Below, piece after piece: positions 55,545 through 63,982 of a DNA stretch of 64,000 nt. Where the stretch lies: positions 107,572 to 171,571 of the forward strand of contig NZ_JAEHOK010000009.1 of NCBI RefSeq assembly GCF_016236915.1. Direction: 5' to 3'. This DNA comes from Salegentibacter maritimus (GTDB taxonomy: Bacteria > Bacteroidota > Bacteroidia > Flavobacteriales > Flavobacteriaceae). The first letter of the stretch is position 1, and every line of letters starts with the position of its first letter. Position numbers and translations under genes: made by a program. The notes below the pieces were generated by a model. The model was not told where the DNA came from and made no database searches. It saw only the letters and a list, made by a program, of their open reading frames with translations.

Positions 55545-56669
55545 ATGAAAAAATTAGTAGTACTATTAGTATTAAGTGGCTTTTTACAGAGTTGCAAGAG
55601 TAATAATAATGAAAAAGAAAAAGAAGTAGAGGAAGTAAAAGAGGCTAAAGAAAAGGAATTGGTCTTTACAGACTTATTTAATGCCACAAATAAAGAAGAT
55701 ATTGCTTGTTACCGTATTCCATCTTTAATAACCGCGCCTAATGGAGACCTTATAGCTGCCATAGACGAACGCGTGCCTTCCTGTGCCGATTTAAGAGGTA
55801 GTAAAGACATAAATATTGTTCAGCGCAGAAGTACCGATAATGGTAAAACATGGAGTGATATTGAAACCGTTGTGAATTTCCCCGAAGGAGAATCGGCATC
55901 AGATCCTTCTATGATTGTAGATGAAGAAACTGGCGAAATGTTCATGTTCTATAATTTTATGGATTTGGAAAATGAGCATAATGTTTATTATTTACACGTA
56001 GTTAGCAGTAAAGACAACGGTGAAACCTGGAGTGAACCCAGAGATATTACCAACCAGATTGCCAAAGAGGAATGGCATAAAGATTTTAAGTTTATTACAT
56101 CGGGTAGGGGAACACAAACTAGTTCTGGAAGGTTGTTGCATACCCTGGTAAACCTTGATAACGGCTTGCATTTATTTGGTAGTGATGACCATGGTAAAAC
56201 CTGGTTTTTAATAGATACACCTATAAAGCCTGCCGATGAATCTAAAGTAATAGAACTCGCAGACGGTAGGTATATGATTAATGCCCGGGTTAATACCGGA
56301 GAAGCTCACCGTTATGTGCATATCTCTGAAGATAAAGGTGAAACCTGGGAAACCCGCGCCGAAACTAAATTAACCGATCCGGGAAATAACGCCAGTATTA
56401 TTAGGTACAGTCATGAAGGGGCTGATGCAAAAAACAGACTGCTTTTTTCAAACTCTAATAGTGCCGATTCCAGGGAGAACTTAAGTGTTCGCATTAGTTA
56501 TGATGAAGGGGAAACCTGGAGCGAGGCAAAAACTATCTATGAGGGGGCTGCAGCTTACTCAGATTTAACCGTGCTGGAAAACGGGGAAATTGGTGTGTTT
56601 TTTGAAGCCGATAATTATACCAGAAATCTCTTTACAAGCTTTTCTTTAGATTGGTTAACCGATAAATAA
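55545..56669 (+). CDS. nanH: GH33 exo-alpha-sialidase (lipoprotein)
   Basis: 374 residues. Lipoprotein signal with Cys at about residue 18 (F-L-Q-S-C), then the six-bladed propeller with the catalytic arginine motif Y-R-I-P-S (Arg57) and five Asp boxes of the form S-x-D-x-G-x-T-W: S-T-D-N-G-K-T-W, S-K-D-N-G-E-T-W, S-D-D-H-G-K-T-W, S-E-D-K-G-E-T-W and S-Y-D-E-G-E-T-W. The compact length means a catalytic domain without extra CBM. It releases terminal sialic acid outside the cell for the NanO/NanU-like pair just upstream. A hairpin terminator follows at 56721-56756. Confidence in the family is high; linkage preference is unknown. Confidence 0.94.
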   Translation: MKKLVVLLVLSGFLQSCKSNNNEKEKEVEEVKEAKEKELVFTDLFNATNKEDIACYRIPSLITAPNGDLIAAIDERVPSCADLRGSKDINIVQRRSTDNGKTWSDIETVVNFPEGESASDPSMIVDEETGEMFMFYNFMDLENEHNVYYLHVVSSKDNGETWSEPRDITNQIAKEEWHKDFKFITSGRGTQTSSGRLLHTLVNLDNGLHLFGSDDHGKTWFLIDTPIKPADESKVIELADGRYMINARVNTGEAHRYVHISEDKGETWETRAETKLTDPGNNASIIRYSHEGADAKNRLLFSNSNSADSRENLSVRISYDEGETWSEAKTIYEGAAAYSDLTVLENGEIGVFFEADNYTRNLFTSFSLDWLTDK

Positions 56670-56720
56670 GAACTTTATATATCGGTTTTACCCATTCGAT
56701 GAATGAAACCGCTATAAGTT

Positions 56721-56756
56721 AGACCTCACAGATACTGAAATCTGTGAGGTCTCTTA
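56721..56756 (+). terminator. Terminator after sialidase gene
   Basis: Arms 56721-56733 and 56740-56752 (AGACCTCACAGAT) form a perfect 13-bp stem with a 6-base loop, 50 bases after the sialidase stop. The T-run after it is weak (CTTATATT). Confidence 0.7.
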
Positions 56757-56944
56757 TATTAGGGCTTATTAGAATGTATTAAGGATAGAATAGTTTTTTT
56801 AGTAATAATACTGTTTGCGAATACTCAGTTAAATTTTATGTTTAATTAACTATCAATATTAAATATATGGAGGGCTGAACTTTTTGTCAATTCTATTGTT
56901 CTAAAAACCATTTTAATACTTAAATTTCCCATTTTTAAAATTAG

Positions 56945-57741
56945 ATGAAATTGAATAGAATAAAGACTTTTTGTTATTTAATAGGCGTTTTCGCTTTAGT
57001 TGGGTGTAAATTAAACAACACGAAAGCCGTAAAAAATGATTCCTGGGAATATTTATTTAATGGTAAAAACCTTGATAATTGGATCGTTAAAATTCATAAA
57101 CATGAGTTGGGAGACAATTATGCCAATACTTTTCAGGTAAAAGATGGTGCTATTCAGGTTAGTTATAAAGATTACGAAAAATTTGATGAGCGCTATGGTC
57201 ATCTTTTTTATAAAGAACCCTTCTCTAATTATCATTTAAAATTTGAATATCGCTTTACCGAAGAATGGCTGGAAGATGCTCCCGGTTATACGTTTAGAAA
57301 TAGTGGGGTAATGTTTCATTCCCAGAATCCCAAAACAATTTTAAAAGATCAGATTGGCCTATATCGGTGGAATACCAAATGCTTGCCGATGCCGAAGACG
57401 GCAATCCGCGGCCAACCGGAAATATGTGTTCTCCCGGAACAGAAGTTTTCTATAAAGGCAAAATGGATCCACGCCATTGTATAAATTCTTCTTCAAATAC
57501 GTATCCCTGGAACGAATGGGTGCAGGCCGAATTGATTGTGCAAGATAGCCTGGTTACCCATAAAGTGAATGGCGAAATAGTCTTAACCTACACAAAAACA
57601 CAAATAGGAGGTGGTACTACTAATGGTTATAATCCTGAAATAAAACAAGACGGTAAAATGTTAACCGAAGGCTATATTGGTTTGCAGGCTGAAGGCCAGG
57701 GCGTATTGTTCCGGGAAATTAAAATTAAACGTCTGAAATAG
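56945..57741 (+). pseudogene. DUF1080 (3-keto-disaccharide hydrolase-like) gene with a one-base frameshift
   Basis: Two overlapping reading frames together make one DUF1080 protein. Frame 1 (56945-about 57352) gives a signal peptide with a lipobox-like V-G-C-K and W-E-Y-L-F-N-G-K-N-L-D-N-W...N-S-G-V-M-F-H-S-Q. Frame 2 (about 57352-57741) continues Y-Q-M-L-A-D-A-E-D-G-N-P-R-P-T-G-N-M-C and ends in the usual G-x-I-G-L-Q-A-E-G. At 57349-57355 the bases CAGATTGG would restore Q-D-W-P-I-S-V-E-Y if one G were added, and the total length (797) is one base short of a multiple of three. Hence a one-base deletion, either real or a sequencing error. Its stop overlaps the convergent gntR stop by 17 bases. 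Confidence 0.85.
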
Positions 57742-58474
57742 TGTTTTTATCACTTTCTCCCTTAAAAATTGAATCAAAGTGAGGCTCTAAATGGTGGCGC
57801 ATGGCATTTCTAAAGGTTTCGGGGGTTCCAATCTTTATATTGTCCATTAACATTCTATGGGTTACAAAACGTCCCGATGAATATCTATGTTTAAAATCCT
57901 GAGGTGTGTTTTTAAGGTGAACATATTCAAAAACCGGCAATAACAATTGCTGAAAACCTTGTAAGGTTTTATTATCAGAAATTTGGTAAAGTTTTCCGTG
58001 GAAGGCTATTTCTTTATCCAGGCTAAAATAACTTTTGTCCAATTCTTGTTCTTCTTCCTCTTCTCTTACAACAATCTCTTCCAGTTCATCCAGGTCTTTT
58101 TGGTTTTTTCTTTCAAATAGAAAATCTGCCATTCCCATCTCCAAAATCAGTCGTAGTTCAAAAAGGTTTTTTAAAATACCTGTGCCAAGAAGGCTGGGGT
58201 CCAAGACACGGGAAAAATTATTTATAATATCGGGCTCTGTAAGTACCATACCCCGGTGTTTTTTAGATTCTACCAGTCCCAGAGTTCTTAACCTCAATAG
58301 GGCTTCTCTTATCACCGTTCGACTAACACCCAGAGATTCCGAAAATTCCAGCTCTTTCGGGATAGGATCTCCAGGTTTTAAGTTATTATTTTTAAAAAAT
58401 TCTAATAGCCGTATTTCCACTTTATCAACAAGGGAAAGCGTATCAATTGGTTTTAAATTCTTCATAGTTTGCAA
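57725..58474 (-). CDS. FadR-type GntR transcriptional regulator of the sialic acid locus
   Basis: 249 residues (an in-frame Met at residue 4 is an alternative start). The winged helix-turn-helix (about 14-82) has I-P-K-E-L-E-F-S-E-S-L-G-V-S-R-T-V-I-R-E-A-L near 39-60, and the FCD all-helical effector domain (about 98-235) has F-E-L-R-L-I-L-E-M-G, F-H-G-K-L-Y-Q and R-N-A-M-R-H-H-L-E-P-H with likely metal/ligand His residues. It is divergent from the AGE gene; one of the three TATGT-N3-ACATA sites lies in the 105-base gap. Regulation of the nan genes with a sialic acid or ManNAc-derived effector is the natural reading (inference). Confidence 0.88.
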   Translation of the reverse strand: MQTMKNLKPIDTLSLVDKVEIRLLEFFKNNNLKPGDPIPKELEFSESLGVSRTVIREALLRLRTLGLVESKKHRGMVLTEPDIINNFSRVLDPSLLGTGILKNLFELRLILEMGMADFLFERKNQKDLDELEEIVVREEEEEQELDKSYFSLDKEIAFHGKLYQISDNKTLQGFQQLLLPVFEYVHLKNTPQDFKHRYSSGRFVTHRMLMDNIKIGTPETFRNAMRHHLEPHFDSIFKGESDKNTISDV

Positions 58475-58562
58475 ATATCCCGAAAAGACTAAGAAATAAA
58501 AATATTTTATAAAAAATAAGATAATAAAATAATAAAGATATAACTAATTTTTATATTCGTAT

Positions 58563-58575
58563 TATGTTATACATA
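58563..58575 (+). promoter_or_regulatory. GntR/FadR-type operator, site 3 (AGE/gntR intergenic)
   Basis: TATGTTATACATA, the exact reverse complement of site 2, ends 4 bases before the AGE start codon. A -7-like TATATTCG (58552-58559) precedes it at nearly the same distance as at nanA, so the site would cover the transcription start of the AGE gene and could also serve divergent gntR autoregulation. Confidence 0.65.
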
Positions 58576-58579
58576 TGTT

Positions 58580-59746
58580 ATGAGATCAAATTTATATAAG
58601 ACTGCACTTTTAGAAAATGTTATTCCTTTTTGGAGTAAAAATTCAATTGATAAAGATTTTGGAGGTTATTTTTCCTGTCTAACCAGGGAAGGTAAAGTTT
58701 ATGATACAGATAAGTTTGTTTGGCTTCAGGGAAGACAAGCCTGGATGTATTCTTATTTGTACAACAATCTTGCTCAAAATGAGCAATGGCTCGAAATTGC
58801 CAAAAATGGTATCGATTTTTTATGTAAACACGGAATGGATGAAAATGGAAATTTCTATTTTTCCTTAACCCGTGAAGGTGAGCCGCTTATTTCGCCCTAC
58901 AACATCTTTTCTGACTGCTTTGCCACCATGGCATTTGGGCAATATGCAAAAGCCACCGGGGATAAGCAAATTGAAGAATTGGCAAGAAAAACGTACTATA
59001 ATATTCTGGAACGCCGTAACAATCCAAAGGGTAAATACGAAAAATCTACCGGAAACAGAGCCTTGCGAAATTTTTCCCTGCCTATGATTTTATCGAACCT
59101 TGTTTTAGAACTGGAATCTGTTTTGCCTGAAGAAGAGGTAAACAGGCGAATTGATGATAGCGTTACGGAAGTGATGGATATTTTTCTTCAGAAAGACGGA
59201 CTTATCTACGAAAACTTAAATCCTAATGGTTCATTTTCAGATAGTTTTGAAGGTCGCCTTATAAATCCGGGGCACGGTATTGAGGCTATGTGGTTTATGA
59301 TGGATATTGCGAAAAGAAAAAATGATAGGAAATTATTGGACAAAGCCATACAGGTAGTTTTAAATACCCTGGAGTTTGGTTGGGACAACGAATATGGCGG
59401 AATCTTCTATTTTCTTGATGTGAAAGGATATCCTCCTCAACAGCTGGAATGGGATCAAAAACTATGGTGGGTGCATCTGGAAGCACTGGTAGCACTTGCA
59501 AAGGCTTATAGTTTAACCGGTGACCAAAAAATTTGGGATTGGTATAAAAAGGTTCATGACTACGCCTGGACTAGATTTTCGGATAAGGAAAATGGTGAAT
59601 GGTTTGGTTATTTAAATCGGCAGGGGGAGCCACACCTTACTTTAAAAGGTGGAAAATGGAAAGGTTGCTTCCATGTACCCAGGGCTATGTATCAATGCTG
59701 GAAAGCCTTCCAACAAATTGAAAGTAACGCTCCAACTTCAAAATAA
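58580..59746 (+). CDS. N-acylglucosamine 2-epimerase (AGE/RnBP family)
   Basis: 388 residues, an (alpha/alpha)6 barrel without signal peptide. Family signatures are N-V-I-P-F-W near 14-19, D-F-G-G-Y-F near 28-33, [10 protein letters not shown] near 49-58 (Arg and His-type active-site area), [11 protein letters not shown] near 230 and W-W-V-H-L-E-A near 296. It interconverts ManNAc and GlcNAc, which is the step after NanA in Bacteroidota that lack NanE/NanK. The start at 58580 is supported by the typical family N-terminus; the ATG at 58575 runs into a stop. It lies 4 bases after the operator. Confidence 0.9.
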   Translation: MRSNLYKTALLENVIPFWSKNSIDKDFGGYFSCLTREGKVYDTDKFVWLQGRQAWMYSYLYNNLAQNEQWLEIAKNGIDFLCKHGMDENGNFYFSLTREGEPLISPYNIFSDCFATMAFGQYAKATGDKQIEELARKTYYNILERRNNPKGKYEKSTGNRALRNFSLPMILSNLVLELESVLPEEEVNRRIDDSVTEVMDIFLQKDGLIYENLNPNGSFSDSFEGRLINPGHGIEAMWFMMDIAKRKNDRKLLDKAIQVVLNTLEFGWDNEYGGIFYFLDVKGYPPQQLEWDQKLWWVHLEALVALAKAYSLTGDQKIWDWYKKVHDYAWTRFSDKENGEWFGYLNRQGEPHLTLKGGKWKGCFHVPRAMYQCWKAFQQIESNAPTSK

Positions 59747-59775
59747 TTTAGGTAATTAGAAAACTTCATTCCTTA

Positions 59776-59831
59776 ATCAAAAAGAAAACTTAAAAAATTA
59801 TGAAGTATAAATTTTTAGTTTTCTTTTTGAT
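59776..59831 (+). promoter_or_regulatory. 15-bp perfect inverted repeat between AGE and GH20 genes
   Basis: Arms 59776-59790 and 59817-59831 pair over 15 bases (ATCAAAAAGAAAACT). An interleaved second pairing (59763-59769 with 59800-59806, ACTTCAT/ATGAAGT) would give a pseudoknot-like arrangement. It lies 30 bases after the AGE stop and ends 39 bases before the GH20 start, so it may be a terminator of A/T-rich type or a 5' leader structure. Confidence 0.55.
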
Positions 59832-59870
59832 AATTATATTTATGCGAAATTTTTATTTAGAAAGTTAATT

Positions 59871-61544
59871 ATGAGAAAAATTATTACCTCCTTATTTTTA
59901 ACCATGAGCATTATATCCTGCGATACATCCAAATCTTACGAGGAATTTGCTAAAGTTGAAAATAAAAAGCAGGATTATGCTATAATTCCGCTTCCGCAAA
60001 AAATGGAAACTTCAAAAGGGGTTTTTATTGTTGATGAACATACTAAAATTCAGGTAAGCCAGGATTTAAGTCAGGAAGGTCAATTTCTTGCAGACTATAT
60101 TGAAGAAGTGACCGGTATTGCTCCTGAAATAAAATTGAATGAAAAGGAGGTAGGACGAAGCATCAGTCTTAAAATTTCAACTGATTTTGATAGGGATGAG
60201 GCATATAATTTAATAGTTACACACGAAAAGGTTGTAGTTGAAGGGGCTTCTGCTAAAGGCGTTTTTTATGGAGTACAAACACTTAAGCAACTATTACCGT
60301 TACAATCTGAAATTGATGCTGAATCTGCAGAAATAGCTATTCCTGCCGTAACTATTTCAGATGCACCGGCATTTGACTATAGGGGTATGCATTTGGATGT
60401 AGCTCGACATATGTTTCCCGTAGATTTTATTAAAAAGTATATAGATCTTATAGCGATGCATAAAATGAATACTTTTCATTGGCATTTAACCGAAGATCAG
60501 GGTTGGAGAATTGAAATAAAACAATATCCAAAACTTACCGAAATAGGCTCTATTCGAAAAGAAACGATGATAGAAAAGAACTTTGATCCTTATAAAGGTG
60601 ATGGTGAAGAATATGGCGGGTATTACACGCAAGAGGAGGTTAAAGATATTGTGGCCTATGCAGCCAAAAGACACGTGACTGTGATTCCTGAAATAGAATT
60701 ACCTGGGCATTCTCGTGCAGTCTTGGCCGCTTATCCAGAATTAGGGAATGGTACCGGGCCTTATGAAGTGGCGACAAAATGGGGTGTTTTTAAAGAGATT
60801 TTAGCTCCAAAAGAAGAAACTTTTGAATTCCTTGAAAATGTTTTAACCGAAGTTATGGAATTGTTTCCAAGCGAATATATTCATATTGGTGGAGATGAAG
60901 CGCCAAAAACAGAATGGGAACAAAGTGCCCAGGCACAGGAAGTGATAAAGCGAGAAGGTCTTAAAGATGAACATGAACTGCAAAGTTATTTTATTAGAAG
61001 AATTGAAAAATTCTTAAATGAAAATGGTCGTCAAATAATTGGCTGGGATGAAATTCTTGAAGGTGGCCTGGCACCTAATGCCACTGTAATGTCCTGGAGA
61101 GGCAACCAGGGGGGTATTGAAGCAGCCAAACAAAAGCATAATGTGGTAATGACTCCAAATACCCATTTGTATTTTGACCACTATCAATCCGACCCCGAAA
61201 CTGAACCTTTGGCTATTGGAGGTAATTCTACAGTGTCTCATGTTTATTCTTTTGATCCTGTTCCCGAAGAATTATCAGCGGGGGAAGAAAAGTATATTTT
61301 AGGAGCTCAGGCCAATGTTTGGACCGAGTATATGAAAGATTCAGATTACGTAGAATATATGGTTTTGCCCAGGATGACTGCTTTGTCTGAAGTAGTATGG
61401 ACCTATCCTGAAGAGCGAAACTGGGATGAGTTTAAAGCACGCTTAGTCGAGTTTAAAAAGCTTTATGACCAAATGGATTTAAATTATGCCACACACGTTT
61501 TTGATGAGGTGAATAATGAAGAAAATACACTGGCAGATGAATAG
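59871..61544 (+). CDS. GH20 beta-N-acetylhexosaminidase (lipoprotein)
   Basis: 557 residues. Lipoprotein signal with Cys at about residue 17 (I-I-S-C), a GH20b alpha/beta N-terminal domain (about 35-160) and the catalytic barrel from about 163 (Y-R-G-M-H-L-D-V-A-R-H-M-F). The catalytic Asp-Glu pair is at 342-343 in I-G-G-D-E-A-P; F-H-W-H-L-T-E-D-Q-G-W-R and V-W-T-E-Y-M are also typical. It removes terminal beta-GlcNAc/GalNAc with substrate assistance. It is coupled to the next gene by an 8-base overlap. With GH84 and GH123 it is the third beta-HexNAc-acting enzyme in the window. Confidence 0.94.
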   Translation: MRKIITSLFLTMSIISCDTSKSYEEFAKVENKKQDYAIIPLPQKMETSKGVFIVDEHTKIQVSQDLSQEGQFLADYIEEVTGIAPEIKLNEKEVGRSISLKISTDFDRDEAYNLIVTHEKVVVEGASAKGVFYGVQTLKQLLPLQSEIDAESAEIAIPAVTISDAPAFDYRGMHLDVARHMFPVDFIKKYIDLIAMHKMNTFHWHLTEDQGWRIEIKQYPKLTEIGSIRKETMIEKNFDPYKGDGEEYGGYYTQEEVKDIVAYAAKRHVTVIPEIELPGHSRAVLAAYPELGNGTGPYEVATKWGVFKEILAPKEETFEFLENVLTEVMELFPSEYIHIGGDEAPKTEWEQSAQAQEVIKREGLKDEHELQSYFIRRIEKFLNENGRQIIGWDEILEGGLAPNATVMSWRGNQGGIEAAKQKHNVVMTPNTHLYFDHYQSDPETEPLAIGGNSTVSHVYSFDPVPEELSAGEEKYILGAQANVWTEYMKDSDYVEYMVLPRMTALSEVVWTYPEERNWDEFKARLVEFKKLYDQMDLNYATHVFDEVNNEENTLADE

Positions 61545-62463
61545 AAGAACTTTTGTAAAGCAAAATATAGCAGCATCAGCCCTTGCAGGCCTTGGATCGG
61601 TTGGTGCTTATGCCGCTAATATTTCTGAAAATAACTTTTCGAACCAAAAGAAATTTAATCTTAACTATGCGCCACACCTGGGTATGTTTAGGGAACATGC
61701 CGGTGATAATCCTATAGACCAGTTAAACTTTATGGCCGATGAGGGCTTTACGGCTTTTGAAGATAATGGTATGAAAGGAAGGAATAAAGCACTTCAGGAA
61801 GAAATGGCAGCTACCATGGCTAAGAGAAATATTCAAATGGGCGTATTTGTAGCGCATACTATTTATTGGACAAAGCCAAATCTCGCTAGTGGCGATAAGA
61901 ATTTGAGAGAAGAATTCTTAAAAGAGATTAGGGAATCTGTAGAGGTGGCTAAACGTGTAAATGCAAAATGGATGACGGTAGTGCCCGGGTATATAGACCA
62001 ACGGCAAAATATGCAATATCAAACGGCCCATGTGATCGAGTCACTAAAAAGGGCTGCCGATATTCTAGAGCCTCATAACTTAACAATGGTTTTAGAGCCT
62101 CTCAATTTCAGGGATCACCCCGGTTTATTTTTAAGCGAATCACCCCAGGCGTACCAAATTTGTAAAGCTGTTGATAGCCCAAGCTGTAAGATTCTTTTTG
62201 ATGTTTACCATCAACAAATCCAGGAGGGGAATTTAATTCCAAATATTGAAGCTACCTGGGATGAGATAGCCTACTTTCAGGTAGGTGATAATCCTGGAAG
62301 GAAAGAGCCTACAACCGGTGAGATTAATTATAAAAATGTTTTTAAGTTCATTCATTCTAAAGGCTTTGAAGGCATTGTAGGTATGGAGCATGGGAATTCC
62401 AAGAAGGGAAAGGAAGGGGAAAAAGCAGTAATTGAAGCTTACAAACACAGTGATAATTTTTAA
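61537..62463 (+). CDS. Tat-exported TIM-barrel isomerase-like protein (hydroxypyruvate isomerase/xylose isomerase-like fold)
   Basis: 308 residues from the ATG at 61537, chosen because it begins a Tat-type signal (M-N-R-R-T-F-V-K-Q). An ATG 21 bases upstream would add 7 residues. The mature part is an AP-endonuclease-2-like barrel with E-D-N-G near residue 77, V-L-E-P-L-N near 188 (metal Glu), F-D-V-Y-H near 223 (Asp, His), Q-V-G-D-N-P-G-R near 248 and G-M-E-H near 284 (Glu), matching the metal site of hydroxypyruvate isomerase-type enzymes. Secreted members in glycan loci are usually of unknown substrate; a sugar epimerase or isomerase role is possible. It overlaps the GH20 gene by 8 bases and precedes the interrupted FGE-like gene. 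Confidence 0.8.
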   Translation: MNRRTFVKQNIAASALAGLGSVGAYAANISENNFSNQKKFNLNYAPHLGMFREHAGDNPIDQLNFMADEGFTAFEDNGMKGRNKALQEEMAATMAKRNIQMGVFVAHTIYWTKPNLASGDKNLREEFLKEIRESVEVAKRVNAKWMTVVPGYIDQRQNMQYQTAHVIESLKRAADILEPHNLTMVLEPLNFRDHPGLFLSESPQAYQICKAVDSPSCKILFDVYHQQIQEGNLIPNIEATWDEIAYFQVGDNPGRKEPTTGEINYKNVFKFIHSKGFEGIVGMEHGNSKKGKEGEKAVIEAYKHSDNF

Positions 62464-62465
62464 TA

Positions 62466-62814
62466 ATGAATTATAGATATCTGTTAATATGCTGTTTAAT
62501 GCTAGTTTCATTAAAGTTTTACAGCCAGGAAAATTTAAAAGCTTATGTTCAGGGAATTTCCGGAACCGATCTTAGTATTGATATGGTTGCCATCCCAGAA
62601 GGAACATTTTTAATGGGGAGCGATCCTGAAGAATTTGGGCATTATAAAGATGAGGCTCCTTTACATAAAGTTCAAATAGATCCATTTTGGATGTCATCAA
62701 AAGAAATTACCTGGAAGCTCTACAAGCTCTATCTGGAGCGCCCCTTAGGTGATCTACCTTCAGAAGATAAGGCGAGTAAGCCAACCATAAAAATTGATGC
62801 TGATTTCTATGACA
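62466..62814 (+). pseudogene. Formylglycine-generating-enzyme-like (SUMF1 domain) gene cut by IS110
   Basis: About 115 residues remain: a signal peptide (1-20, ending K-F-Y-S-Q) and the start of the FGE-sulfatase domain, M-V-A-I-P-E-G-T-F-L-M-G-S-D-P near 40-54 and I-D-P-F-W-M-S-S-K-E-I-T near 74-85. SUMF1-type domains normally need about 250 further residues including the copper-binding Cys pair, so the product cannot be functional. The reading frame runs into the IS110 end at about 62810. The distal part should lie beyond the right end of the element, outside the window. It starts 3 bases after the isomerase-like gene. Its role, sulfatase maturation or an FGE-like oxidase, is undecided. Confidence 0.85.
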
Positions 62815-63787
62815 CTTGCAAGTTATTATTATATATTTTTTGATTTTTTATGATGGCAAAAATTCTATGAATGATCTTATTTCTTACAGCATTTAAGACG
62901 CTCATTTTGTTTTTGCCTTCATTTACCTTTCGATGGTAATATTGTTTTAAATCAGAAGGCAATTGGATCGCCCTCATGGCTGCTAAATGCAGTATTTTCT
63001 TAATGCCTTTATCTGCATAGATAGAAACCGATGCCCTACCAAAAACAGAAGTTCCTGAACTTTTTGAAAATGGCGCCACTCCAGCATAACAGGCAAATTT
63101 ACGAGGATTTGTGATCGATTTAAATGCATTTGTTTTAATCAACATATTCCACGATAAAATAGGACCTACTCCAGGAATAGCACGTATTAAATGGTATTGG
63201 TGCTTCAATACACTATTGTGCTCAATAACCTCAATTATTGATTTGTCGGTTTGTTTTATTTTTTCAGTTAGTAATTGAATAAGTTCAGCTCCGTGCTCTT
63301 CCAGTTGCGGCAAGTCAAGATCTGCAATCAGTAGGTTTTCTTTGTTTTTTGCTTTGAGTTGGGCTCTTTGCTTAATTAACAGGTTCCTATGGGATATAAG
63401 TGCTTTCAGCTTTTCTATTCCCGGTTCTGGTTTTTGATGTGGTTCGAGTTCTGTGTGGTTTTTTTCCAGGAATTTAGCAATACGGAAGGCATCTATAATA
63501 TCATCTTTTCCTCTGGTGAGTCCAATACTTTTGTGTAAATGCAAAGGATTTACTTCGTAAAAAACGATATTTAAAGAGGTTAAGACTTCAATAATCTTAC
63601 GGCCATATCGCCCCGTATTCTCAATACAGACTTTTAAACTTTGTGGCTTTGAGCCACTAAAAAAAACTTTTATAGCTTTTTTGTTGTTATCAATACGTTT
63701 GGCCAGTTTCTTCTCACCTTTTATAGAACAAATATCCAATGTGTTTTTACTGATATCAATACCTACAAAAGTCAATGAATTTTTCAT
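62807..63787 (-). CDS. IS110-family transposase (DEDD recombinase)
   Basis: 326 residues. The N-terminal RuvC-like DEDD domain shows V-G-I-D-I-S-K (Asp11), C-I-E-N-T-G (Glu56) and K-D-D-I-I-D-A (Asp96, Asp99). A coiled-coil linker (about 125-190) leads to the C-terminal transposase domain with I-P-G-V-G-P (204-209) and F-A-C-Y-A-G-V-A-P-F-S-K-S-S-G-T-S (231-247) containing the catalytic serine region. Such enzymes are guided by a bridge RNA from the noncoding end. The last codons and the stop (N-L-Q-V-S-stop) run through the CTTGCAAGT junction, so the stop codon at 62807-62809 appears to come from the target DNA. The product seems intact and may be active. Confidence 0.9.
   Translation of the reverse strand: MKNSLTFVGIDISKNTLDICSIKGEKKLAKRIDNNKKAIKVFFSGSKPQSLKVCIENTGRYGRKIIEVLTSLNIVFYEVNPLHLHKSIGLTRGKDDIIDAFRIAKFLEKNHTELEPHQKPEPGIEKLKALISHRNLLIKQRAQLKAKNKENLLIADLDLPQLEEHGAELIQLLTEKIKQTDKSIIEVIEHNSVLKHQYHLIRAIPGVGPILSWNMLIKTNAFKSITNPRKFACYAGVAPFSKSSGTSVFGRASVSIYADKGIKKILHLAAMRAIQLPSDLKQYYHRKVNEGKNKMSVLNAVRNKIIHRIFAIIKNQKIYNNNLQVS
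62815..62823. repeat. Left copy of CTTGCAAGT at the IS110 junction
   Basis: With the base before it this reads ACTTGCAAGT, a perfect 10-bp palindrome. The same nine bases are at 63983-63991. It could be the target/core sequence shared by both junctions after IS110 insertion. Confidence 0.6.
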
Positions 63788-63982
63788 AATTTTGGTTTTA
63801 GTTATGAATGGATTAAATTAAATAGGACTCAATTCCTTAATAATGGGCTTTTAATCCCGAATTTCTATTTGAGTTACTATTTAGGGAAAGAGTAGGTACT
63901 GAATCAGCATATAGCTCTTTTAACTGGAACTTGTTATAGTTAGCCTACTCTTTTTTAATCCTTAATTTACACAAATTTTACT
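63788..63982 (-). ncRNA. Probable bridge-RNA-encoding noncoding end of the IS110 element
   Basis: About 195 noncoding bases lie between the transposase start and the element end. In IS110-type elements this region encodes the structured bridge RNA that specifies target and donor. A 10-bp perfect stem (63887-63896 with 63944-63953, AAAGAGTAGG) encloses 47 bases that could form an internal loop of such an RNA. Fold and transcript ends were not computed. Confidence 0.5.

Noticed and set aside
58035..58499. 154-codon plus-strand frame rich in Ser opposite gntR
   Set aside because: Ser-rich composition is the expected antisense of the Glu/Lys-rich GntR protein; no independent support.
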